Part shown: piece by piece, positions 8,324 through 16,725 of the stretch
How the letters are laid out: each line of letters opens with the position of its first letter
Position numbering within the stretch: the stretch's first letter is position 1
From: Bradyrhizobium sp. Y36
Lineage (GTDB): Bacteria > Pseudomonadota > Alphaproteobacteria > Rhizobiales > Xanthobacteraceae
Assembly (NCBI RefSeq): GCF_002531575.1
Contig: NZ_NWTI01000022.1
Location: forward strand, 1 to 64,000
Length of the DNA stretch: 64,000 bases
Reading direction: 5' to 3'
Translations under genes and position numbers: made by a program
Notes under the pieces: model-generated
The model's database searches: none
The model's input: the letters and a program-made list of their open reading frames with translations, nothing else
What the model was told of the DNA's origin: nothing

Positions 8324-8791
8324 ATGACCATCACCGCCATGCTGCGCGCGTTCTGCGATGCGGTCGAGCAGCGCAACGGCCGTGCGTTTGCCGAGCTGTT
8401 CACCGAGGACGGCGTCTATCACGACGTCTTCTACGGCGCCTTCGCAGGCCGTGCGAAGATCGCCGAGATGATCGACGACTGGTTCTATCGCACGGCGACC
8501 GACTTCCGCTGGGACATGCATGATCCCGTGTCTGACGGCACCACGCTCTATGCGCGCTACACCTTCAGCTACAAATCGACCCTACGGGAAGCGAACGGGG
8601 CGCGGGCGATGTTCGAGGGTGTGGCGATCATGACGCTGCGTGACGGCAGGATCGTGAGCTATCGCGAGGTCGCCAACACCGCGCCGGCATTCGTCGATCT
8701 GAAGTTCGCGCCGGAGCGGATCGCGAAGATCGTCGCCAAGCAGGGCGCGGAATTGAAGGCGCGGCCGGAGATGCAGCGGCATCTGGCGTAG
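8324..8791 (+). CDS. NTF2-like (SnoaL-type) protein
   Basis: The 155-residue product fits the nuclear transport factor 2-like cone fold. It has an N-terminal helix with FCDAVEQRNGRAFAELFTEDGVYHD (about 8-32), then GRAKIAEMIDDWF and a beta-sheet part ending around IVSYREVANT. This is the SnoaL/limonene-epoxide-hydrolase-like layout, where the pocket binds small hydrophobic ligands and activity varies from isomerase to none. The Asp-His pair is suggestive of chemistry but not proof. The gene follows the repeat after the hydrolase gene and converges on the thioesterase-like gene. Confidence 0.75.
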   Translation: MTITAMLRAFCDAVEQRNGRAFAELFTEDGVYHDVFYGAFAGRAKIAEMIDDWFYRTATDFRWDMHDPVSDGTTLYARYTFSYKSTLREANGARAMFEGVAIMTLRDGRIVSYREVANTAPAFVDLKFAPERIAKIVAKQGAELKARPEMQRHLA

Positions 8792-8803
8792 GCACGGCTC
8801 TCC

Positions 8804-8841
8804 GTCATTCCGGCCTCACGCTTCGCGTGTCCCGGAATGAC
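8804..8841. terminator. Palindromic element between convergent genes (possible two-way terminator)
   Basis: GTCATTCCGG at 8804-8813 pairs exactly with CCGGAATGAC at 8832-8841, around an inner hairpin (CACGCTTCGCGTG). It lies in the 52-bp gap between the stops of two convergent genes. It looks like a REP-type repeat and could end transcription from both sides, although no clear U-run follows. Confidence 0.5.
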
Positions 8842-8843
8842 AA

Positions 8844-9644
8844 TTACGGCGGCGGCACCTTCGTCATCGGCTTGCGCTGCGCCAGTGCGGCAACCGTTGC
8901 GGTGCCGATCGGGCCCGCCTCGTCATAGAGCCAGCACTCACCGATCGCGACGCCCTCGGTCGCCTGATGGTTGACCACGTCGAAGCCGATCCACTTCGTC
9001 ACCGGCAGGCGGTGCAGATAGATCGTCACGTCGCTGTTGATGTAGCCGAGGCCCTTGTCGCCGGCATTCGCAAACGGGCTGGCGAAATCGGCGCCGACGG
9101 CGACATGGACGAACGGCGTCATCGCAACGCCGGCGACGAGCTCGCGCACCTCGCTCATCCACAGCCGTCGCGGTCCAAGCGAGCCCATGTGGCCGACGAT
9201 CGGCCGCGTCGTCCATTTGCCGTTCATGCCGAGCCTGGGATCGGTCGGCTTTGGAATATCGGCCGGCTTCGGCACGTCCCAGTTCGGCGGCGACCAGACA
9301 TTGCCATCGGGATTCTGCGTTTTGCGCAGCAATTGGCACGAGGCGCGCGCCATGCTGACGCCGCCGGAGACGAACTCCGCTTCCACCACGCGAATGCGCA
9401 GACCGTCACGCACCAGGCGCGTCGTCACCTCGATCGGCTTGTCGATGGTCGGCAGCCGAAACATGTCGACGGTGAGCCGCGCCGGCACGAATTCGGGGCC
9501 GGAATGGCGCTCCTCGATGGCAAAGCCGAGCAGACCGACGACGACGCGTCCGTGCAGCGATTTCGGATCCCATGGGCCGTTGGCGACTTCCGTCGGATGG
9601 AATGTCTCGCCGTCGCGGGTGAAGAAAGGCATGTCTGTTGTCAT
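8844..9644 (-). CDS. Acyl-CoA thioesterase-like (hot-dog fold) protein
   Basis: I chose the ATG at 9644 (MTTDMPFFTRDGETFHPTE), giving 266 residues; the open frame runs further upstream to 9845, but that part covers an interspersed repeat. The sequence looks like two tandem hot-dog domains of the TesB-like thioesterase group. The first half has GPWDPKSLHGRVVVGLLGFAIE-type residues with the central His-Gly, and the second half has PFVHVAVGADFASPFAN and YINSDVTIYLHRLP. Such proteins hydrolyse acyl-CoA thioesters in the cytoplasm; the acyl specificity is unknown. It converges on the NTF2-like gene. Confidence 0.75.
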   Translation of the reverse strand: MTTDMPFFTRDGETFHPTEVANGPWDPKSLHGRVVVGLLGFAIEERHSGPEFVPARLTVDMFRLPTIDKPIEVTTRLVRDGLRIRVVEAEFVSGGVSMARASCQLLRKTQNPDGNVWSPPNWDVPKPADIPKPTDPRLGMNGKWTTRPIVGHMGSLGPRRLWMSEVRELVAGVAMTPFVHVAVGADFASPFANAGDKGLGYINSDVTIYLHRLPVTKWIGFDVVNHQATEGVAIGECWLYDEAGPIGTATVAALAQRKPMTKVPPP

Positions 9645-9716
9645 GCGCGCGACTTTGCGGGAAGCGGCGTGGAAATCAAGTGCGGTGAGACGCGTGCACC
9701 GTGACCACAACGATGG

Positions 9717-9819
9717 TGTCATCGCCCGACTTGATCGGGCGATCCAGTACTCCGAGACGTCAGTGATTGAACCGAGAGGCCGCGGCGTACTGGATTCCCC
9801 GCCTCCGCGGGGAATGACA
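9717..9819. repeat. Interspersed palindromic repeat, family A (copy 2)
   Basis: This second copy of the element at 8202-8304 has the same layout: a leading hairpin (here ATCGCCCGACTTGATCGGGCGAT, diverged in sequence but still paired), the shared GCCGCGGCGTACTGGAT core and a closing CCCCGCCTCCGCGGGG hairpin. It lies in the gap between the thioesterase-like gene and queG. Compensated changes in the first stem suggest that the hairpin itself is maintained. Confidence 0.75.
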
Positions 9820-9826
9820 CTAAGGG

Positions 9827-11002
9827 CTAGGAAGCGTGTCCCCACTCCTCACGCACACCGTCGTCGTGCTCGTTCGCAACGGCGTTTGCGCGAAGCGCGC
9901 CAAACTCCTCTCGCGCCATCAACTGCCCCAGCGCCCATACCGCAGCCCCGCGCACCAGCGGACTCGCGTCGTCGAGCAATCGCCGCGCCTCCGCCGCCAG
10001 CCCAACGTCACCCGAGTTACCGATCGCAATCAGCACGTTGCGCAAGAAGCGGTCGCGGCCGATCCGCTTCACCGGGGATTTCGTGAACAGCGCACGGAAT
10101 GCCCCATCGTCGAGCCGCGCCAGCTCCGCAAGGCCGGGCGCACGCAATTCGTCGCGCGCCGCGAGCTTCGCTTCACGCCCCTCCTGCGCGAACTTGTTCC
10201 AGGGGCAGGCGGCGAGGCAATCGTCGCAGCCATAGATGCGGTTGCCGATGGCTTTGCGGAATTCGCGCGGGATCGGTCCCTTGTTCTCGATGGTGAGATA
10301 CGAGATGCAGCGCCGCGCATCGAGCTTGTAGGGCGCGGGGAAGGCCGATGTCGGGCAGATGTCGAGGCAGGCCCGGCACGAGCCGCAATGGTCGATCTCC
10401 GCGTCCTCACGCGGCAGTTCCAGCGTGGTGTAGATCGCGCCGAGAAACAGCCATGAGCCGAACTCGCGCGAGACGAGATTGGTGTGCTTGCCCTGCCAGC
10501 CGAGACCCGCGTTCTGCGCCAGTGGCTTCTCCATCACCGCCGCGGTGTCGACGAATACTTTCACGTCCGACGGCGCGGTCGCGACCAGCCAGCGCGCCAG
10601 CGCCTTCAGCCGCTTCTTGATCAGGTCGTGATAATCGTCGCCCTGCGCATAGACCGAGATCGCCGCGCGCGTGCGCTGATCGAGAATTGCGAGTGGATCG
10701 GAGTCGGGGCCGTAATTGACGCCGAGCATGATCACGCTGCGCACGTCGGCCCACAGTCCGCGCGGATCGACACGACGCTCGGGCTGGTTCGCGAGCCAGT
10801 CCATGTCGCCATGGCCGCCGGAGGCGATGAACTCGAGGAAGTGCTTTCCGGCCGCCTCGATCGTGCCGGGTGCGGTGACGCCGATGCAGTCGAAGCCGAG
10901 CGCACGCGCCTCGCGTTCGAGCTGCGCTTTCAGTTCCGCCGGATCGGAGCTCAGAAATCCAGGTCCACGTAGGTCCGCGACGCCGGCACGCCGGCCAGCC
11001 AT
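9827..11002 (-). CDS. queG: Epoxyqueuosine reductase
   Basis: QueG performs the last step of queuosine synthesis, reducing epoxyqueuosine to queuosine in tRNA with cobalamin and two [4Fe-4S] clusters. Both ferredoxin-like cysteine sets are present (CGSCRACLDICPTSAF and CDDCLAACPWN). The C-terminus has a HEAT-like helical part (VRGAAVWALGQLM). The start is uncertain. The ATG at 11002 overlaps the upstream GST gene by about 50 nt, while the similarity seems to begin near SSDPAELKAQLE, where a CTG at 10952-10954 overlaps the GST stop. The gene is co-directional and probably coupled with the GST gene. Confidence 0.93.
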   Translation of the reverse strand: MAGRRAGVADLRGPGFLSSDPAELKAQLEREARALGFDCIGVTAPGTIEAAGKHFLEFIASGGHGDMDWLANQPERRVDPRGLWADVRSVIMLGVNYGPDSDPLAILDQRTRAAISVYAQGDDYHDLIKKRLKALARWLVATAPSDVKVFVDTAAVMEKPLAQNAGLGWQGKHTNLVSREFGSWLFLGAIYTTLELPREDAEIDHCGSCRACLDICPTSAFPAPYKLDARRCISYLTIENKGPIPREFRKAIGNRIYGCDDCLAACPWNKFAQEGREAKLAARDELRAPGLAELARLDDGAFRALFTKSPVKRIGRDRFLRNVLIAIGNSGDVGLAAEARRLLDDASPLVRGAAVWALGQLMAREEFGALRANAVANEHDDGVREEWGHAS

Positions 11003-11643
11003 TCGCTGAGCAGCGGACGGAACGACGGGCGGGATTTCACCCGCGCGTACCACGCCTTTGCCGCGTCGTCCTCGCTCCATGGCACGTCGCCCAGATAGTC
11101 GATCGCCGAGAGATGCGCCGCGGCGGCGAGATCCGCGTAAGTGAGCCGGTCGCCGGCGAGGAAGTTACGCGTTTGCGCCAGCCAGCCGATATAGGCCAGA
11201 TGATAGCGCACATTGGCCTTGGCCGCGCGCATCACGTCGGCCGAAGGCGGGCCGCCGCCATTCTCCTCGCTCATGAAGCGCTTGTAGATGCGCTCGGTGA
11301 CGAGGGGGTGCGAGACCTCCTCGAAGAATTTCTCGTTGAACCAGGCCATCAGCCGGCGCACCTCGACGCGCTCGGCGACCGTCTCCGGCATCAGGCGCTT
11401 GGGTCCCATCTCGGCGCCATAGGCCTCGTCGACATATTCGGCGATGATCGCTGCGCCCGGGATCGGCGGCTGCTCGTCGTCCAGCAACACCGGCGTCGTG
11501 CCGGCTGCGTTGAGCAGCAGGAATGCCTCGCGCCGTTCCCAGCTGCGCTCTTCGACCAGCTTGAGGTCGAGCCCGTATTCGCCCGCGATCAGGCGGATGA
11601 ATCGCGAATGCGGACAGAACGGATGATGAAACAGCGTAAACAT
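10951..11643 (-). CDS. Glutathione S-transferase family protein
   Basis: This is a 230-residue cytosolic GST. The thioredoxin-like N-domain (MFTLFHHPFCPHSRFIRL, then the TTPVLLDDEQPPIPGAAIIAEY segment with the cis-Pro and the glutathione-binding Gly-Ala) spans about 1-80. An all-helical C-domain follows, with the N-capping motif LTYADLAAAAHLSAIDYLG. The substrate is unknown; a CPHS motif near residue 10 replaces the catalytic Tyr/Ser of other classes and resembles redox-type GSTs. It ends inside the start region of queG, so the two form one unit. It is divergent from uppP across 169 bp. Confidence 0.85.
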   Translation of the reverse strand: MFTLFHHPFCPHSRFIRLIAGEYGLDLKLVEERSWERREAFLLLNAAGTTPVLLDDEQPPIPGAAIIAEYVDEAYGAEMGPKRLMPETVAERVEVRRLMAWFNEKFFEEVSHPLVTERIYKRFMSEENGGGPPSADVMRAAKANVRYHLAYIGWLAQTRNFLAGDRLTYADLAAAAHLSAIDYLGDVPWSEDDAAKAWYARVKSRPSFRPLLSEWLAGVPASRTYVDLDF

Positions 11644-11812
11644 GAAGCCTTTGACTATTTGATGGTGCTTAAGAATCCATCAATGTTTGTGCGGCGCCAC
11701 ACTAGCCCTTCAAAACCGCGAAGCAAGGGCGTGATTTCGCATTTTGCGATTGCGGCATGGGGGCGAATAGGCGAGAAGAGCCCCGCTTTTCCAGCCGAAA
11801 TGGACCGTAAAT

Positions 11813-12619
11813 ATGTCAGACGCAATACGGGCAGTGATCCTCGGCATCATCGAGGGTGTGACCGAGTTCCTTCCCGTATCCTCGACCGGCCATTTGCTGC
11901 TCGCGGAGCGTTTCTTCCACCTCGGCGAAGGCGCTTTCTGGGATTCGTTTACGGTTCTGATCCAGCTGGGCGCGATCCTCGCGATCGTCGGGCTTTACTT
12001 CAAGAAGCTCTGGGATGTCGTGATCGGCTTCTTCACGGGCGACACCTATTCGCGCCGCTTCGTGGTCGGCGTGCTGGTCGCGTTCCTGCCCGCGGTTGTC
12101 GTCGGTCTCGTCGCCGGCAAGTACATCAAGAGCGTGCTGTTCAATCCCTGGGTCGTCTGCTTCACGCTGATCGTCGGCGGCGCCATCCTGCTCTGGGTCG
12201 ACAAGCTCGATCTCAAGCCGCGCGAGCACGATGCCACCAAATTCCCGCTGCTGATGTATCTCTATATCGGCATCGCGCAGTGCGTCGCCATGATCCCCGG
12301 CGTGTCGCGGTCCGGCGCCAGCATCGTCGCGGCCATGTTCCTCGGTGCCGACAAGCGCGCGGCGGCGGAGTTCTCGTTCTTCCTCGCCATCCCCACCATG
12401 ATCGGTGCGTTCGCCTACGATTTCTACAAGAACCGCTCCGAGATGACGATGGACCACATGGGCATCGTCGCGATCGGCTTCGTGGTGTCGTTCATCACCG
12501 CCATCATCGTCGTCAAGACGTTCCTGGAATACGTCACCCGGCACGGCTTCGTGGTTTTCGCCTGGTGGCGCGTCATCGTCGGCACGCTCGGCCTGATCGC
12601 GCTGGCGCTGGGGCGGTAG
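11813..12619 (+). CDS. uppP: Undecaprenyl-diphosphatase
   Basis: UppP (BacA) dephosphorylates undecaprenyl pyrophosphate to recycle the lipid carrier for peptidoglycan and polysaccharide synthesis at the inner membrane. The 268-residue protein keeps the two signature motifs, EGVTEFLPVSSTGHL near the N-terminus and PGVSRSGASI in the middle, and has about eight membrane segments. High-level expression gives bacitracin resistance in other bacteria. It is followed on the same strand by the DprE1/DprE2-like pair, which also acts on a polyprenyl-phosphate substrate. That may be a functional grouping rather than an operon, because 166 bp containing a repeat lie between. Confidence 0.96.
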   Translation: MSDAIRAVILGIIEGVTEFLPVSSTGHLLLAERFFHLGEGAFWDSFTVLIQLGAILAIVGLYFKKLWDVVIGFFTGDTYSRRFVVGVLVAFLPAVVVGLVAGKYIKSVLFNPWVVCFTLIVGGAILLWVDKLDLKPREHDATKFPLLMYLYIGIAQCVAMIPGVSRSGASIVAAMFLGADKRAAAEFSFFLAIPTMIGAFAYDFYKNRSEMTMDHMGIVAIGFVVSFITAIIVVKTFLEYVTRHGFVVFAWWRVIVGTLGLIALALGR

Positions 12620-12631
12620 GCGCAGAGCTTC

Positions 12632-12666
12632 GTAGCCCGGATTACGCTGCGCTCCATCCGGGCTAC
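12632..12666. repeat. Short palindromic repeat, family B (single unit)
   Basis: A 35-bp palindrome begins with GTAGCCCGGATTACGC and closes with the complement ATCCGGGCTAC. It is the shortened form of the paired element seen at 45671-45760 and 52969-53055. It lies 12 bp after the uppP stop and could fold into a terminator-like hairpin. Confidence 0.7.
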
Positions 12667-12785
12667 GCAGGTGTACGCCGTTAACTTCTCCAAAACTCGC
12701 GACATGCCTCAACGTAAAATAAGCTTTTGATCGTTAGGCAGTTTCCGAGGCTGGGCGGCGCACGCCCGGCACAGGAGCCGAAGCC

Positions 12786-14111
12786 ATGACCCTCGTCAGC
12801 GGCTGGGGACGATTCCCGGTCGTCGATAGCGACGTGCTGCGCCCGCGCTCTTTCGCGGCGGTCGGCGAGGCTGTCTCGGCCGGCACCGTCGCGCGCGGCA
12901 GCGGCCGCGCCTATGGCGATGCCGGGATCGGCGCCGTCAGGACCATCGCGATGACCGGCTTCGACCGGGTCCGGTCGTTCGATCCCGCCACCGGCCGCAT
13001 CCACCTCGAGGCCGGCGTTCTCCTGTCCGATCTGATCGACACGTTCGGCCCGCGCGGCTTCCTGCCTTTCGTCGTGCCCGGCACGCGCTTCGTCTCGATC
13101 GGCGGCGCCATCGCGGCCGACGTCCACGGCAAAAACCACCATTGCGAAGGCGGCTTCGGCCGCTACGTCGACAGCCTCTTGCTGCGCACCGGGCAGGGCG
13201 ATGTGATCGAGGCCTCGCGCGAGCAGAATGCCGATGCCTTCTTTGCGACCGTCGGCGGCATGGGCCTGACCGGCATCATCCTCGAAGCGACGATACGGCT
13301 GCGCCGGATCGAGACCGGGTGGATCCGCGAGCGCGTGATCTCCGCGTCCGATCTCGACGCCGCCATGCGCGCGCTCGAGGCGAGCAATGAAGCGACCTAT
13401 TCGGTGGCCTGGATCGACTGCGTGGCACGAGGGCGCGATCTCGGCCGTTCGCTGATCTATCTCGGCGAGCACGCGGGCAGGGACGAACTGACGGAGGGCG
13501 CCGCCGCGTTTCCAGTCGGCAGAAGTTCCGGTCTCAGCGTGCCGATCGACCTGCCTTCGATGGCGCTGAACCGCACCAGCGTCCGCGCCTTCAACGAGCT
13601 CTACTACCGCATGGGCGCGCGACGCGCCGGCGGTAGCCATGTGGTCTCGCTCTATCCGTATTTCTTTCCGCTCGACAGCATCGGCGACTGGAATCGCATC
13701 TACGGAAAGCGCGGCTTCCTGCAGCATCAATGCGTGATCCCGCAAGCGCAGGCACGCGCCGTGCTCGGCGAGATCCTCGATCGCGTGGCGCGGCGCGGCG
13801 ATGCCTCCTTCCTCGCCGTGCTCAAGAAGCTCGGTCAGGGCGACGGCATCCTGTCGTTTCCGCTGCCCGGCTACACGCTGGCGCTGGACTTCCCTGTCAA
13901 GGGCGACATCCTGAATTTCCTCGACGAGATCGATCGTCTGGTCGTCGACGCCGGCGGGCGGCTGTATCTCGCCAAGGACGCGCGCCAGTCACGTGCGACG
14001 TTCGAGGCCGGCTACCCCGCCCTGTCGCGCTTCAAGGCGATCCGCAAATCGCTCGATCCGGGCGGGGTCATCCGCTCGAAACTTTCACAGCGTCTGTTTG
14101 ATGAGGTCTAG
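12786..14111 (+). CDS. DprE1-like FAD-dependent oxidoreductase
   Basis: The 441-residue protein is of the decaprenylphosphoryl-ribose 2'-oxidase (DprE1) type. It has RGSGRAYGDAG (37-47) and GGAIAADVHGKNHH (106-119) in the FAD-binding half, and a substrate domain ending LYLAKDARQ, where Lys397 matches the catalytic Lys418 of the mycobacterial enzyme. DprE1 oxidises the ribose C2 hydroxyl and DprE2 then reduces it to arabinose. The position matching mycobacterial Cys387 is Ala366 (PGYTLALDFP). It starts at an ATG behind AGGAG, and the SDR partner begins 3 nt after its stop. The lipid substrate here is inferred. Confidence 0.85.
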   Translation: MTLVSGWGRFPVVDSDVLRPRSFAAVGEAVSAGTVARGSGRAYGDAGIGAVRTIAMTGFDRVRSFDPATGRIHLEAGVLLSDLIDTFGPRGFLPFVVPGTRFVSIGGAIAADVHGKNHHCEGGFGRYVDSLLLRTGQGDVIEASREQNADAFFATVGGMGLTGIILEATIRLRRIETGWIRERVISASDLDAAMRALEASNEATYSVAWIDCVARGRDLGRSLIYLGEHAGRDELTEGAAAFPVGRSSGLSVPIDLPSMALNRTSVRAFNELYYRMGARRAGGSHVVSLYPYFFPLDSIGDWNRIYGKRGFLQHQCVIPQAQARAVLGEILDRVARRGDASFLAVLKKLGQGDGILSFPLPGYTLALDFPVKGDILNFLDEIDRLVVDAGGRLYLAKDARQSRATFEAGYPALSRFKAIRKSLDPGGVIRSKLSQRLFDEV

Positions 14112-14114
14112 GCC

Positions 14115-14855
14115 GTGACGTCACGCAAGTCGGTTCTGGTGCTCGGTGGTTCCTCCGATATCGGCCGCGCCGCCGCACGCGCCTTTGCCAAGGCGGGTTA
14201 CGATGTCGGGCTCGCAGGCCGCGACGTCGCCGCGCTCGAGCCGGACGCCGCCGATCTGCGCGCGCGTTACGATGTCGAGGTCGGCCTCCACCAGTTCGAT
14301 GTGCTCGACACCGCCGCGTTCGACGGCTTCGTCGCCGGCCTTCCCGCGCTGCCTGATGTCGTCATCTCGATCGTCGGCCTGCTCGGCCTGCAGCAAAATG
14401 CCGAGAGCGATCTCGTCCACGCCACCGCGATCATGCGCTCGAACTACGAAGGGCCCGCGCTGATCCTCGGCCTGTTCGCGGAGAAGTTTCTGGCGCGCGG
14501 CAGCGGCACGCTGGTCGGCGTGTCCTCCGTTGCCGGCGAGCGCGGCCGCGCCTCCAACTACGTTTACGGCTCGGCGAAGGCCGGCTTCTCCGCCTTCCTG
14601 TCGGGCCTGCGCGCCCGCGCCAGCCGCGGCGGCGTGCATGTGGTCACCGTCAAGCCGGGCTTCGTCCGCACCAAGATGACCGAAGGCATGAAGCTGATCG
14701 GCCCGCTCACCGTCGAAGCACCGGTGGTCGGCGACGCCATCCTTGCCGCTGTCGAGAACAAGACCGACGTCGTCTATGTCAGCGGCAAATGGCGCCTCGT
14801 GATGCTGATCATCAAGGCGCTGCCGGAAGCGGTGTTCAAGAAGCTGAAGTTTTGA
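14115..14855 (+). CDS. DprE2-like short-chain dehydrogenase
   Basis: This 246-residue classical SDR has a Rossmann motif GGSSDIGRAAARAFA (about 11-25) and an active-site YGSAKAG (Tyr-x-x-x-Lys) with the preceding VGVSSVAG serine. Its start is GTG, only 3 nt after the stop of the DprE1-like gene, so the two are certainly co-translated. In that pairing the expected reaction is NADH-dependent reduction of the 2'-keto intermediate to decaprenylphosphoryl-arabinose, on the cytoplasmic face of the membrane. Family membership is clear; the exact substrate is inferred from the neighbour. Confidence 0.83.
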   Translation: MTSRKSVLVLGGSSDIGRAAARAFAKAGYDVGLAGRDVAALEPDAADLRARYDVEVGLHQFDVLDTAAFDGFVAGLPALPDVVISIVGLLGLQQNAESDLVHATAIMRSNYEGPALILGLFAEKFLARGSGTLVGVSSVAGERGRASNYVYGSAKAGFSAFLSGLRARASRGGVHVVTVKPGFVRTKMTEGMKLIGPLTVEAPVVGDAILAAVENKTDVVYVSGKWRLVMLIIKALPEAVFKKLKF

Positions 14856-14915
14856 GGCTGCCGGGGCAGCAGTTTACTCCCTCGCCCTGCTTGCGGGGCG
14901 AGGTGAAGAAGAATC

Positions 14916-15881
14916 TCACACGCCCATGCGCTGGAACTGACCGGCCGCGCGAAAGCGCCAGAGATATTGCGGGGCGATCGCTTCCAGCGAGTCGGCTGAG
15001 ATGCCGAGCCCTTCCAGCGTCAGGCCGGCCGCCTTGGCCGTATCAGACACGACATTGTCGCGCTCGAGCAGCGTGACCTGGTCCGGCGTCAGCTTGAATG
15101 CGCCCGGCGCGAATTGCAGGAAGGCGGCCTTGAAGCGGGCGAGGCCGAACGGCAGCGGTACCAGCATCCGCTCGCGGTCGGTGATCTCGAGGATGGCCTC
15201 GATGATCTCGCGCATGGTCAGCACTTCCGGCCCGCCGAGCTCATAGGTCGCGCCCGCCTTGGCCTTGCCGTCGACGGCGTCCGCGATCGCGGTGGCGACG
15301 TCGCCGACATAGACCGGCTGCATCTTGGTCGCGCCGCCGATCAGCGGCAGCACCGGCGACATCCGGGCCAGCGCGGCAAAGCGGTTGGTGAACTGGTCCT
15401 CGGGGCCGAACACCACCGAGGGGCGGAAAATGGTGGCGGAGGGCACCGCGGCCAAGACCGCGGCTTCGCCCGCCGCCTTGGCCCTGGCATAGCGGGAGGG
15501 CGATTCGGCATCGGCGCCGATCGCCGAGACATGCACCAGGCGCGCCCCGGCCGCGGCGGCGGCCTTGGCGATCGTCTCGGCCCCCTTGGCCTGGACAGCG
15601 TCGAACGTCTGCTCGCCGCCCTCGGCGAGGATGCCGACTAGATTGATCGCGACATGCGAATCACGCAGCGCCGCCTCGACCGAGGCCGGATAGCGCAGAT
15701 TCGCCTGCACGGTATGGACCTGCCCGACCCGGCCGAGCGGCTGGAGGAATCCGGCCAGTTCCGGCCGCCGGACCGCGACCCGGACCCGGTAATCGCGCTT
15801 GCACAGGGCGCGGACCACGCTGCGGCCCAAAAAGCCCGACCCGCCGAAAACCGTGACGAGAGTTTCCAGATTCGATGCCAT
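14916..15881 (-). CDS. NAD(P)H-binding protein of the complex I NDUFA9 type
   Basis: I chose the ATG at 15881 (MASNLETLVTVFGGSGFLG), which gives 321 residues and places the dinucleotide motif GGSGFLGRSVV at about 10-20, as in the family; the frame extends to 15977 without similarity. It is an atypical SDR related to the NDUFA9 accessory subunit of NADH dehydrogenase, with YARAKAAGE holding the Tyr-x-x-x-Lys-like pair and MQPVYVGDVATAIADA later. In alphaproteobacteria such proteins occur as free NAD(P)-binding reductases of unclear role. It converges on the DprE2-like gene. Confidence 0.82.
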   Translation of the reverse strand: MASNLETLVTVFGGSGFLGRSVVRALCKRDYRVRVAVRRPELAGFLQPLGRVGQVHTVQANLRYPASVEAALRDSHVAINLVGILAEGGEQTFDAVQAKGAETIAKAAAAAGARLVHVSAIGADAESPSRYARAKAAGEAAVLAAVPSATIFRPSVVFGPEDQFTNRFAALARMSPVLPLIGGATKMQPVYVGDVATAIADAVDGKAKAGATYELGGPEVLTMREIIEAILEITDRERMLVPLPFGLARFKAAFLQFAPGAFKLTPDQVTLLERDNVVSDTAKAAGLTLEGLGISADSLEAIAPQYLWRFRAAGQFQRMGV

Positions 15882-15980
15882 GGCGGTCCAGTCCTGCGGA
15901 AAAGGGTGCGTCTTGTCAGGCTTGTATCGGGCCGGTTTGCGATGCGCAATCGGCATCCCGAACCGGGCCTCAAGCATGAA

Positions 15981-16009
15981 TTGACAACGGCGTCACCGAA
16001 CCGTAGTAA
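15981..16009 (+). promoter_or_regulatory. Sigma-70 type promoter of tRNA-Leu
   Basis: TTGACA at 15981-15986 and TAGTAA at 16004-16009 are separated by exactly 17 bp. The predicted start of transcription, about 16016, lies 18 bp before the mature tRNA. This is a near-consensus housekeeping promoter. Confidence 0.75.
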
Positions 16010-16033
16010 CCGCCTCCGTGCCCCAAACGGCAT

Positions 16034-16120
<87 letters not shown>

Positions 16121-16134
16121 TCGCTCTGCGATGT

Positions 16135-16328
16135 AGTTGATTTCGCTGAAGTCCCTGATAACCAAGGGTGATCGACCGTCTCAACGGGTACACAGAGACG
16201 GTAGACATGCTTCTGCGAATGGCCTCTCCTATCCGCCGCGACGGCTCCTCGTTCATTACCTGCGAAAGCGCGTTCCCGCCGACCTGACCGACAGGGCGAC
16301 ACTGATAGAGTGGGAAAGGCGCACTTAG
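16135..16328 (+). pseudogene. Remnant of a phage-type integrase N-terminus
   Basis: Fifteen bases after tRNA-Leu, fragments in two frames recall the N-terminus of tyrosine integrases common in Bradyrhizobium. One frame reads MASPIRRDGSSF from about 16218, and the next reads HYLRKRVPADLTDRATLIEWE up to a stop at 16326-16328. A 1-2 base shift between them and the immediate stop mean the gene is dead. No catalytic R-H-R-Y region follows. The call rests on the short KRVPADL-type motif and the tRNA context, so it is moderate. Confidence 0.45.
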
Positions 16329-16337
16329 AGTTGGTGC

Positions 16338-16616
16338 CTATGCGGCCCAAGTCCGCAGCGCCGCTTCGGCTCCCGCCGGGTCATCCTTGATGCGGTAGAC
16401 CGTCTGTCGGCTGAGCCCTGTCGCTGCAGCGATCTGCCCGACGCCCGCCGACTGCTCCAGCATGTTCCGGACCACTGCGAGCTGATCCTTGTCGAAGGTC
16501 GGCTTCCGCCCTCGATACTTCACCTCGCCCGCCGTCGCCTTCGCGAGGGCGATGCCACACGCTGCGCTTCCTAACGGACGCGCTTTCGATGTCCCATGGT
16601 TTGTCCGCACGGGCAT
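16338..16616 (-). pseudogene. Truncated serine recombinase (C-terminal DNA-binding part)
   Basis: The 92-residue frame carries only the C-terminal helix-turn-helix end of a resolvase/invertase: YRGRKPTFDKDQL followed by GVGQIAAATGLSRQTVYRIK. The first 20 or so residues show no similarity, and the catalytic serine domain (about 140 residues) is missing. It is therefore a truncated copy, probably non-functional for recombination, though a short DNA-binding peptide could still be made. It lies 217 bp from tRNA-Leu, next to the integrase remnant. Confidence 0.8.
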
Positions 16617-16725
16617 GCCCTAAAGGGACACGATCGCCCCAGTTCCTTGAGGAGGAACCGCTGATTGCCAGTTGTCACTGTCTTTCCAATCACTTAGGGG
16701 AGGTGCGGCTGATGGGGGTATTCAC

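Noticed and set aside
11644..11812. Possible small gene or riboswitch between the GST gene and uppP
   Set aside because: There is no reading frame of note and no riboswitch-like conserved motif, only an AT-richer promoter-like stretch.
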